In this document: one piece after another, positions 43,630 to 50,509 of the stretch | Layout of the letters: the number at the start of each line of letters is the position of its first letter | Numbering within the stretch: the first letter of the stretch is position 1 | Source of the DNA: Bacillota bacterium | Lineage (GTDB): Bacteria > Bacillota > Clostridia > Christensenellales > Pumilibacteraceae | Assembly (NCBI GenBank): GCA_009777485.1 | Contig: WRLT01000004.1 | Span: 1 to 64,000, forward strand | Reading direction: 5' to 3' | DNA: 64,000 nt | Notes under the pieces: model-generated | The model's input: the letters and a program-made list of their open reading frames with translations, nothing else | Databases searched by the model: none | Told to the model about the DNA's origin: nothing | Position numbers and translations under genes: made by a program

Positions 43630-44226
43630 CTAGCTAATTTGGAATATGGCGTAGGGTATAAACGGAGCACCATTATCGTTGGGAAACCCCAAGTAGATGC
43701 TTTTAGGATTGACTCCAGTTCCGCCTAGATTACTGGAAATTACACTAAATAAAAACTCACCTGTTTGCCCTTTGTTGATTACCGTAGCATTTGTATCTAA
43801 TCCCATATTAAGAAATGTGTTGTTTGCACGAAGATAAGATATGCCAATATATTGTGCGACCCGAATGTCTGGCATATTGATGTTTGTAACGGTTAAACGA
43901 ACATAGAAACTCCCCCCCCCTTCTGTACTATCCAACCTAATCTTAAACAAATCATACCCGTGCGCCGAAATGGTTACCTCATCCCCTATACTATAAATCG
44001 TATTAGCAGGTCCGCTTGACAGAACTCCCTCCGCCAAAGCTAATCTTGCCGCTAAAGCTGCGTTATCCTGTTTAAGCTTTGCAAGCTCATCTAAGGTATC
44101 AACCCCGTCTTGTTCTAACTGTTCTATGCGCGTCAACAATGCCGACTCATCGTAGCCGCAACCTGCAAAGGCAAGCACGCCCAAAGCTATCACAGCCAAC
44201 ATCAAGCATACAACCAATTTTTTCAT
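43630..44226 (-). CDS. Lipoprotein with coiled coil and a DUF4352-like domain
   Basis: 198 residues. Signal peptide and lipobox LAFAGC (Cys about 22) predict lipid anchoring. A short coiled coil follows (LLTRIEQLEQDGVDTLDELAKLKQDNAALAARLALAE), then a beta-sandwich region (IYSIGDEVTISAHGYDLFKIRL, FYVRLTVTNINMPDIRVAQYIG, VINKGQTGEFLFSVIS) like the extracellular DUF4352 / telokin-like domain. AGAGG precedes the ATG. It lies just downstream of the HNH/CPCC island but has its own signals. Confidence 0.78.
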   Translation of the reverse strand: MKKLVVCLMLAVIALGVLAFAGCGYDESALLTRIEQLEQDGVDTLDELAKLKQDNAALAARLALAEGVLSSGPANTIYSIGDEVTISAHGYDLFKIRLDSTEGGGSFYVRLTVTNINMPDIRVAQYIGISYLRANNTFLNMGLDTNATVINKGQTGEFLFSVISSNLGGTGVNPKSIYLGFPNDNGAPFIPYAIFQIS

Positions 44227-44321
44227 AATACTATACCTCTTTTAAAAGTTTTAACTATATTTAGTTTAACGTAAAACAAGCAAAAAATCAAGTAAAAAAG
44301 GAGAAAAATAAATGTCAACAT

Positions 44322-45110
44322 TCACACAAAGGGGGTTAAGGCGAACTCTTTGGAGAATGTTTGTCCGTCGTTGCCGATTAAAATAAAGCGTAGTTTTTTG
44401 CCAGTAAGGTTTTCTACGCTGATTTTTGTTTTAAAGGTTCCGCTGATATTGTATTTTGTTTGAATGAGTTCTTCGTCTAAAAGCCACTGAATTTTATTGG
44501 TAAAATCGCTTGCAACGGTTATGGTGCCGTCGTAATTGTTTACTTCTACCGCGCGGACGGTGGGCAGCCATCCGTCGCCTAGCTCTATGCTTGTATGCTC
44601 TACCTTTGCCGCGTCAACCGTGTCGTAAGGATTTTCAATGAACGGAATGTTTCGCTCTTTAAGCTCTATACCGTATCCGCCGAACGGTTTAAGGTCGGCT
44701 TTTACTTTCCATCTGTAAACCTCGTTGCGTTCTTCAAACAATTGCTCGGCTAGTGTGGAATGCGCGGCAAAAACCATAGAATCGCATTGATTTATGGCAA
44801 GAAAATGCTCTTTTGCGCGCTCGCCGTAACCTATTCGGGTAGAATTTCTAAAATGCTTAACGCCGTGGCAGGCAGGGCAAAGCGCGGTTATGTCTTTAAG
44901 CGTTTGCGTTTTAGCAGGGATATCAAAATCCCAAACCTCGTGCGCGTGCAGCTGCTCTTCACTTTCGCCGCAAACGGCGCATGCGTATCGGGCCTTTATG
45001 TAGGCGTTATTTCTTAGCGTATCCCAGTCTTTTTGGGGCAATGTTTTGCTTAGGTTGTTTCCCCACGCACCTTTGGGTAAAAGGTCTATGGTTAGTTTTA
45101 AACTTTTCAT
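44322..45110 (-). CDS. HNH-type protein with zinc-binding motif
   Basis: 262 residues. An N-terminal HNH-like zinc domain shows C44-x2-C47 (CAVCGES), H55/H57 (LHAHEVWDFD) and C78-x2-C81-H82 with H86 (ALCPACHGVKH), the arrangement of HNH nucleases of the CHEVWxYD type. The C-terminal half (about 130-262) is beta-rich and unrecognised. GGAGGCGGG before the ATG overlaps the stop of the preceding CPCC-DUF4417 gene, so the two are probably co-transcribed. Activity on DNA is inferred from the motif only. Confidence 0.82.
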   Translation of the reverse strand: MKSLKLTIDLLPKGAWGNNLSKTLPQKDWDTLRNNAYIKARYACAVCGESEEQLHAHEVWDFDIPAKTQTLKDITALCPACHGVKHFRNSTRIGYGERAKEHFLAINQCDSMVFAAHSTLAEQLFEERNEVYRWKVKADLKPFGGYGIELKERNIPFIENPYDTVDAAKVEHTSIELGDGWLPTVRAVEVNNYDGTITVASDFTNKIQWLLDEELIQTKYNISGTFKTKISVENLTGKKLRFILIGNDGQTFSKEFALTPFV

Positions 45111-45124
45111 TCGTCCCGCCTCCT

Positions 45125-46168
45125 TTAATTGTCTGGGTAAAGCTCGCCTGCAAGCATTCTTTTAGTAAATTCTTTTAAGCCTAGCTTGGCGATTAACGCC
45201 TCTTTGTTGTACGGGCTTATGGGTATGATGTTGCCGTCCATGCCGCTAAAAGGCTCGCCGTAACAAATTACCGCAGAGGGCTTTATCACTTCTAGTATTT
45301 TATGGTAGTTTTCTACACATTCTCTTTCGTACCTTTCGCGCCGATACGTGGATACGGCAACTACGCTGCCTTGTTCGATTCCGTCAAATACAAAATCATA
45401 GCTATCCTCTAAACCGCACGTAATGGTAGGAATAACAATTTTGCCTTGACTTTGCCAGTACGCGCCGCACCAACGGTTTTTAAATACGCTGTAAATTTGT
45501 ACGGCGCGCGGCATATCCCAGTATAGGCTAAAATCAGGCGTTAACAGCGCGTAGTATTGGTCTAGCTTTTCCATAGCGATGTCGGGCTTATCAAAAACCG
45601 TATCGTATTTCCAGTCGTGGGCGAAAAAGTGGATGGTTTTATGACAATTTTTATGGTCGTTTAGCTTAGTTTTTGTGTATCCCCAAAGCTCTATTTTGCT
45701 AAGGTCGATGTCTTGTTTTTTTATCAGCGGCATGCCGTACGCGCCTGCTCTTTTAAAATCGTTTCTTATCAGCAGCCGCTTTTTTCTTAATTTCTCCTCT
45801 TCGTACTCTGAAATGACTTCTTTTTCTTTGGCCGCTTGCAGTACGCTTGGGTGCGGCTTGGGAATGGCTTGCATTACTTCGGGGTACATTCTGTGCATTT
45901 TTTCGTGTATAAAACGGCTTCTTAATCTTCGTTTTTCTGCAAGTATTTCGTCTTTATACGTTTCCCAAATATTTTTGTACTGATTATAGCTGATATAATT
46001 TGCGCCTCCTTCAAAGTCTGGCCTTCTGTTTTGCACAACGTCATCCTCCCATCTGCAAACTAGGCAAATGTCATGCTCTAATTCAATCTCATACAATCCG
46101 CACATTTTACATAAATACGGCGGATATTCAATTAGCTCGCCTTTGTTGTTTTTCATAAATGTACTCAT
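45125..46168 (-). CDS. Fusion of a CPCC-type cysteine-rich domain with a DUF4417 domain
   Basis: 347 residues. Residues 1-100 form a cysteine-rich domain with C20-x2-C23 and C35-x2-C38 (YLCKMC, ICLVCRWEDD) plus GGANYISYNQYKNIWETY, closely related to the standalone protein at 46742-47077. CPCC-type proteins are predicted immunity proteins of polymorphic toxin systems. A linker (about 110-150) leads to DUF4417-like sequence: MPLIKKQDIDLSKIELWGY, KTIHFFAHDW, DFSLYWDMPRAVQIYSVFKNRWCGAYWQ, GSVVAVSTYRR, AVICYGEPFSGMDGNIIP. DUF4417 has no known activity. The fusion is unusual in my knowledge. A Shine-Dalgarno (GGAG) precedes the ATG. Confidence 0.8.
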   Translation of the reverse strand: MSTFMKNNKGELIEYPPYLCKMCGLYEIELEHDICLVCRWEDDVVQNRRPDFEGGANYISYNQYKNIWETYKDEILAEKRRLRSRFIHEKMHRMYPEVMQAIPKPHPSVLQAAKEKEVISEYEEEKLRKKRLLIRNDFKRAGAYGMPLIKKQDIDLSKIELWGYTKTKLNDHKNCHKTIHFFAHDWKYDTVFDKPDIAMEKLDQYYALLTPDFSLYWDMPRAVQIYSVFKNRWCGAYWQSQGKIVIPTITCGLEDSYDFVFDGIEQGSVVAVSTYRRERYERECVENYHKILEVIKPSAVICYGEPFSGMDGNIIPISPYNKEALIAKLGLKEFTKRMLAGELYPDN

Positions 46169-46185
46169 ACTTTTAATCTCCTTTT

Positions 46186-46503
46186 TTATTCGAAAAAATA
46201 TAAACCTTTGTCTTCAAACTGCTCGTAAAAATACTTTTCTGTTGTGTAATAATACGTAACAATTCTGCCGTCTTTCGTTATAATGATAAATTCTTTTGTT
46301 TTGGGGTTAAAACGAAAAACCGAACCGTTTTTTGCCCTAAATTGCACTATTCCTCTTTCTTTACTGTTGGCAAATTTTTGGGCAGCTTTTGAATATTCTT
46401 CTTCTGTTTCATACCCCATCTTTTTTCCGTGGTCATCAAAATGGGAATCTTCTGAGTCTTTGCTTGTCCATTCTTTCCCCCATGTGCCAGAACCTTTAGC
46501 CAT
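46186..46503 (-). CDS. Putative BECR-fold RNase toxin domain protein
   Basis: 105 residues from ATG 46503, chosen because AGGAGG lies 7 nt upstream (the longer frame starts inside the leader). Pattern: HFDDHGKKMGYETEEEYSKAAQKFANS, then GIVQFRAKNGSVFRFNPKTKEFIIITKDGRIVTYYYT. This HFxxHG...EEY..AA..F....FNPKTxEFxxxxKDGxI.TYY layout matches the C-terminal BECR-type (barnase/EndoU/colicin/RelE-like) RNase domains of polymorphic toxins and their orphan forms. Conserved H, K and R/T residues are in place, but the final PxxGY.Y segment is altered. No delivery domain is attached. Its neighbours on both sides are CPCC proteins of immunity type. Confidence 0.65.
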   Translation of the reverse strand: MAKGSGTWGKEWTSKDSEDSHFDDHGKKMGYETEEEYSKAAQKFANSKERGIVQFRAKNGSVFRFNPKTKEFIIITKDGRIVTYYYTTEKYFYEQFEDKGLYFFE

Positions 46504-46644
46504 TATAGCACCTCCTACGGGGAAAGTCAATTTTGTGTGTTCTCAATTTTCTCCTCTCCTTAAAGTTTTTCTGTTTTGCGTTTAGTGTTGCTGTGGCTTT
46601 CATTTAACCCGTATCCATATATGCGTGCCTCCTTTTTAATAAGT

Positions 46645-46694
46645 ACAAAGGCGAATGGCGCAGTTTGTAACTTACGGCATTCACCTTTACTTAA
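46645..46694 (-). promoter_or_regulatory. Leader hairpin upstream of the BECR-like gene
   Basis: On the minus strand AAGTAAAGGTGAATG and CATTCGCCTTTGTACTT can pair around a 20 nt loop, leaving a GGAGG site just downstream that opens only tiny frames. It may control the toxin-like gene 46503-46186. Confidence 0.4.
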
Positions 46695-46741
46695 TTTTAT
46701 TTGGGCTTTTATAACCCTACTCTTTAATTATACCATGCTTG

Positions 46742-47077
46742 TCAAGAGGGGGCTTCGGGTTTGCGCAGTTTTTGGAGGGCTTGCATTACTTCGGGGTGCG
46801 CGTTGTATAATATTTCTCTTATAAAACGTCCCTTACCTGTTTTTAACCTCATTATTTCGTCTTTATGGGTTTCCCAAATATTTTTGTATTGATTATAGCT
46901 GACTTTATTAGGCATATCCTCATAATCAGGGTTGTTATATTGAATGCTATCGTCTTGCCAACCGCAAACTCGGCAAATTTCATGCCGATGCGGCACTTCC
47001 CATAGATTGCACATCTTACATAAATAAGGTGCTTCCTCTATTTTTTTAAATATTAAATTAGTGTCATGTCTGTTCAT
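46742..47077 (-). CDS. CPCC-type cysteine-rich protein, putative immunity protein
   Basis: 111 residues with C20-x2-C23 and C35-x2-C38 (YLCKMCNLWEVPHRHEICRVCGWQDDSIQ), then VSYNQYKNIWETHKDEI, a paralogue of the N-terminal domain of 45125-46168. The C-terminal HPEVMQALQKL matches YPEVMQAIPKP there. Its stop codon TGA lies in a block (about 42 bp) that is repeated upstream of the gene itself. The Cys quartet probably binds zinc. Immunity function is inferred from family context. Confidence 0.75.
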   Translation of the reverse strand: MNRHDTNLIFKKIEEAPYLCKMCNLWEVPHRHEICRVCGWQDDSIQYNNPDYEDMPNKVSYNQYKNIWETHKDEIMRLKTGKGRFIREILYNAHPEVMQALQKLRKPEAPS

Positions 47078-47116
47078 TATTACTTTCCTTTTTTATTCGA
47101 AAAAATATATTCTTTT

Positions 47117-47158
47117 TAACCCTACTCTTTAATTATACCATGCTTGTCAAGAGGGGGG
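47117..47158 (-). repeat. 42 bp direct repeat with an extended -10 promoter, second copy
   Basis: TAACCCTACTCTTTAATTAT (47118-47137) and TTGTCAAGAGGGGG (47143-47156) recur at 46709-46728 and 46734-46747 with the same spacing. On the minus strand the block carries TGGTATAAT, an extended -10, placed before the genes 46742-47077 and 46186-46503. TTATTCGAAAAAATAT is also shared by their leaders (46186-46201, 47092-47107), consistent with segmental duplication. Confidence 0.65.
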
Positions 47159-47188
47159 GAGGAGTTGGGTGTTATAGCCCGATTTATC

Positions 47189-47226
47189 TTGACAAAAGCT
47201 TTTGCGTTGTGTATAATAAGCGCAAC
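47189..47226 (+). promoter_or_regulatory. Leaderless-type promoter of the esterase-like gene
   Basis: TTGACA (47189-47194), 17 nt, TATAAT (47212-47217), 9 nt to ATG 47227; leader about 3 nt, no Shine-Dalgarno. Confidence 0.65.
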
Positions 47227-48846
47227 ATGATTCTTACTCCGCAACAGCTTTGGAAGGATTACGACCGCTCAAAAACGCCGCTTGCCGTAAAAACGGTATC
47301 TGCAAGTGAGGACGGCGTTAGTAGTATTCGTTACGTATACTTTAACGGCGATTCGGTTTTAGACGGAACGCCGCGCATTTTTGCCAAACTGTACATTCCC
47401 GCATCCGCGCCGCGCACCGTATCTGCCGTAGCGGTATTTGACGACCCCGAAAATTCGGTAGATGCGTTTGACCCGACGGAGTATCTTTCGCGCGGGTTTG
47501 CTGTTTTGGTTACGGATTATGCGGGTGAGGCGGACGGAAAAACGCGCTATACGCTGTACCCTAAAAGCCTTTCGGCGCATGCGGATTTATTAAAAAATAC
47601 GCTTTCGGCATCAAAGGACGTATCTGCCGCGCAAAGCTGTTGGTATTTGTATGCGTGCGTTGCGTTGCGCGCTATGACGTTTTTAGAAAATGAGGGCTTT
47701 ACAAACCGTTTTGTTTTAGGCATCGGGCACGGCGGAGAGCAGGTGTGGAAGGTTTGTTATTTTGAGGGCGCGGCGCGGGCAGGCGGCGTACTGTTTTCGG
47801 GAGGCGTGCGCAAAGCGGATGCGGGCGTAGATGCAAACGAAACCGACAAAAATTATTTAGCCTATAAAGCCGCGTTGGATTCTAGCGCGTATGCAAATTT
47901 TATTAAAAGCCCTGTTTTTATTCAGATTACCTCTAACGAACAAAACGGTTCGCTGCCGCGCATGAATAAGCTGTACGAGGCGGCGTTAGAGCGCGGCGCG
48001 TACTTTTCGGTTTCGGAGCGGGCAAACCGTGCAATCATTCCCTCCCGCATGAACAATATCGCGCTGTGGTTTAGTATGCTGTTAGAAGGAAACGCGCTGC
48101 CGTCTCCGCCCAAAATTACGGCAAAGGGCAGCGAAAATCAGCTGTATTTAGAAATTAAGGTGCACGACCCCGCGCAAATCGCCGATGCCGCGCTGTTTGT
48201 GGCGCATAAACAAAAAAACAGCGCGTACCGCAACTGGCGGCGGCACGAAATGCCCGCTATATCAGAGGACGAATATTTAACGCGCGTTGCCGTATTTTCG
48301 GTTGATTCGCCTGTTTTTGCGTTTGTAAACATAACCTATAAAAACGGCATTTGCATTTCCAGTGCGGTAGAGCGCGTAAATCCTGCGCTGTTAAATGTTG
48401 CGGCCGAGCCGTCCGCCTTTAAAAGGCTGCTATACGATAGTTCGATGGGCGTATCCGACTGGCTGGTTTTATCGACAGAAAGCGCGGCGGATGAAAAACC
48501 GCACATTTGCAGCGGCCCGCGCGAATTAGAGGGCGTTACCGCCTCTCACGCGCTTACCACTTTCCGCCTTGCCGACCCGCAGTACACAGGCAGAGCCGAT
48601 TCGGTACTGCAAATTACTCTTTTTTCGGCAGCGGCGCAAGAAATAGGCTTTCATATAAAAAATGAAAAATCTGTGCGTTTTTCTTGTATTAAAGAAACTG
48701 TCTCTATGACAAACTGGGTAAAATTCAGTTTTTCTCCAACGGATTTTAAAGGTTCGGCAGGCGCGCTTACCTCATGGCAAGACGTTTTAACGTTTGAAGT
48801 AACCTTTACAAGCCCCGTACTGGTAAACTCTCTTTTGTGGGTGTAA
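47227..48846 (+). CDS. Alpha/beta-hydrolase-like protein with an altered nucleophile motif
   Basis: 539 residues from ATG 47227. The first about 280 residues look like an alpha/beta hydrolase of the acetyl-xylan-esterase/dienelactone hydrolase kind (IFAKLYIPASAP, GFAVLVTDYAGEADG, then FVLGIGHGGEQVWKV at the nucleophile elbow and SPVFIQITSNEQNGS). The elbow reads GIGHGG, with His where Ser is expected, so the enzyme is inactive or uses another residue. The C-terminal about 250 residues are beta-rich and unrecognised. No signal peptide is seen. The longer frame begins inside upstream repeat sequence and was rejected. Confidence 0.7.
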   Translation: MILTPQQLWKDYDRSKTPLAVKTVSASEDGVSSIRYVYFNGDSVLDGTPRIFAKLYIPASAPRTVSAVAVFDDPENSVDAFDPTEYLSRGFAVLVTDYAGEADGKTRYTLYPKSLSAHADLLKNTLSASKDVSAAQSCWYLYACVALRAMTFLENEGFTNRFVLGIGHGGEQVWKVCYFEGAARAGGVLFSGGVRKADAGVDANETDKNYLAYKAALDSSAYANFIKSPVFIQITSNEQNGSLPRMNKLYEAALERGAYFSVSERANRAIIPSRMNNIALWFSMLLEGNALPSPPKITAKGSENQLYLEIKVHDPAQIADAALFVAHKQKNSAYRNWRRHEMPAISEDEYLTRVAVFSVDSPVFAFVNITYKNGICISSAVERVNPALLNVAAEPSAFKRLLYDSSMGVSDWLVLSTESAADEKPHICSGPRELEGVTASHALTTFRLADPQYTGRADSVLQITLFSAAAQEIGFHIKNEKSVRFSCIKETVSMTNWVKFSFSPTDFKGSAGALTSWQDVLTFEVTFTSPVLVNSLLWV

Positions 48847-48848
48847 TT

Positions 48849-49535
48849 ATGGAAAATCAAAAAATCAAAAAATTACCGGGCTTGTTTCCGGGTCAGGCTA
48901 ACGAAGGTTCGTTTATTTCTACGTATTTAATTATCGGCGCGCTTTTTATTATGGCTTTGTTTTTAGGCTTTGTTATTTTATTTGGGGTTTGTTCTATAAC
49001 GGGCGACAGCATGAACTATACCTTTAAAAACAACGAAAATATTTTAATTTTTCAACATCCGTTTAAAGTAGATGTGGGCGATATAGTGGTGATAAGCGGC
49101 GATCAACGCATTACGCAAAACGGCAAAATAATAGATATTATCAAGCGCGTTGTGGCGGTGGGCGGCGACACCTTGCGTTTTGAAAAAGCTGAAATTTTAC
49201 CTAACGGAAGGCAAGCGATTGCGCTGTTTAGAAAGCCTAATCAATCAACGGTATTTACGCGGGTGAGCGAACCTTTTTTATCGGACGATATGCAAATGAA
49301 TTTTAGTATCTTAGACGGGCCGCCCGATTTTATGCTGTCGCTGTTAAACCGCGATATCTTTATTCCTAAAAGGCATGTATATGTGATGGGTGATAACCGC
49401 AACAATTCTACCGATTCGCGTCAGTACGGGGCATTTGCAAGAAACCGCGTAATCGGCAAGTTTTGCAGCCGTCTTGAACCTGAACGCGGTTTTACAAAGT
49501 TTTTACTGTGGTTGTATAAAAGCCCGAACCGATAG
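48849..49535 (+). CDS. lepB: Signal peptidase I
   Basis: Membrane serine protease that removes signal peptides. 228 residues: an N-terminal anchor (LIIGALFIMALFLGFVILF), catalytic S54 in ITGDSMNYT, general base K99 in IIDIIKRVVAVGGD, and the box E motif VYVMGDNRNNSTDSRQYGAF. It starts 2 nt after the esterase-like gene. No strong ribosome site is seen, so the start (ATG 48849 or GTG 48837) is uncertain. The insert between boxes D and E is longer than in the Bacillus enzymes. An AT-rich DnaA-box-like region follows. Confidence 0.93.
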   Translation: MENQKIKKLPGLFPGQANEGSFISTYLIIGALFIMALFLGFVILFGVCSITGDSMNYTFKNNENILIFQHPFKVDVGDIVVISGDQRITQNGKIIDIIKRVVAVGGDTLRFEKAEILPNGRQAIALFRKPNQSTVFTRVSEPFLSDDMQMNFSILDGPPDFMLSLLNRDIFIPKRHVYVMGDNRNNSTDSRQYGAFARNRVIGKFCSRLEPERGFTKFLLWLYKSPNR

Positions 49536-49813
49536 GTTTATACACATTTTCTGCACACTTAAAAAATCCACATTGTGTTTTATTTTGTGGATTACCGCAT
49601 AGTTTTTAAGTTTTTATTCTTTTTTTAATAGGTTATTGTGGATACCGTCTACCTTTTATACACTTTTTTAATTTACTTATACCTACCAAATATAGTTTTA
49701 TTTTTAATTATCCTACACAAAATATAGTTAAAAAAACTTTATACACCATATCCACCGTGCTAACTACTATTACTATATAAATAATATATAATAAATTAAA
49801 GAGAATTTATAAA
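49536..49813. other. AT-rich region with DnaA-box-like sites upstream of rsmG
   Basis: No gene. TTATACACA (49538-49546) matches TTATNCACA fully; 49586-49594 and 49637-49645 (minus strand), 49656-49664 and 49739-49747 match TTATCCACA/TTATACACA at 8 of 9. The right end is nearly pure A/T (TACTATATAAATAATATATA). It could be an origin or a DnaA-controlled promoter region; strand composition does not invert here. Confidence 0.45.
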
Positions 49814-50509
49814 ATGAAAGCTTTACAAAAATTTTTAATAAAAAGCGGTATAGAAAACGTAGATGCGCTGCTTAATAAGTTTTTACTTTTTAGCGGGGAA
49901 TTGCAAAAGGCTAATAAAACGGTTAATTTAACCGCGATTACCGAACCGCACGAAATAGAGGTTAAGCATTTTATAGACAGTCTTTCGGGCTTAGAATTTA
50001 TACAAGGTGAGGTATTGGATATCGGCGCGGGTGCGGGGTTTCCGTCTATACCGTTGGCTTTGGTTAAAGAGGATGTGCGTATCACAATGGCGGAAAGCGT
50101 AGGAAAGAAAACAGAATTTTTACGTGCGGTTTGTACTACTTTGGAGCTTAGGAATGTGCGGATTATTCATAGTCGTATAGAGGATTTAGATAAAAGTGTT
50201 TTATACGATACGGTTGTAGCGCGCGCGTTGGGTGCGTTAAATATTATTTGTGAGTATGCGCTGCCTTTTTTAAAGGTAGGCGGGCTTTTTATTGCGTATA
50301 AGGCGCAAAAAGCGCAAGAGGAATTAGCCGCCGCACAAAACGCGCTGCGCATTTTAGGCGGCGCGGTAGAGGATGTAGTACCGTATGAATGTATCTTTAA
50401 CGGCGAACGGCATGAAAGAAATTTGGTTTTAATACGAAAAATAAGTACGGGTATTGACGATGGAAAATATCCGCGCGGACAAAATAAGCCGAGGTTAAAG
50501 CCCTTATGA
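49814..50509 (+). CDS. rsmG: 16S rRNA 7-methylguanosine methyltransferase RsmG
   Basis: Methylates G527 of 16S rRNA (E. coli numbering). 231 residues with NKTVNLTAITEPHEIEVKHFIDSL, the SAM-binding motif DIGAGAGFPSIPLALV and VVARALGALNIICEYALPFLKVGG. AAAGAGAATT precedes the ATG. It overlaps mnmE by 4 nt. These genes are origin-linked in many Firmicutes, but the usual order is mnmE-mnmG-rsmG; here rsmG comes first and mnmG is absent. Confidence 0.96.
   Translation: MKALQKFLIKSGIENVDALLNKFLLFSGELQKANKTVNLTAITEPHEIEVKHFIDSLSGLEFIQGEVLDIGAGAGFPSIPLALVKEDVRITMAESVGKKTEFLRAVCTTLELRNVRIIHSRIEDLDKSVLYDTVVARALGALNIICEYALPFLKVGGLFIAYKAQKAQEELAAAQNALRILGGAVEDVVPYECIFNGERHERNLVLIRKISTGIDDGKYPRGQNKPRLKPL

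Noticed and set aside
49536..49813. Firm oriC annotation
   Set aside because: DnaA-box matches are good but composition does not invert here, dnaA is absent and the nearby ribosomal genes would face the origin; kept only as a candidate.
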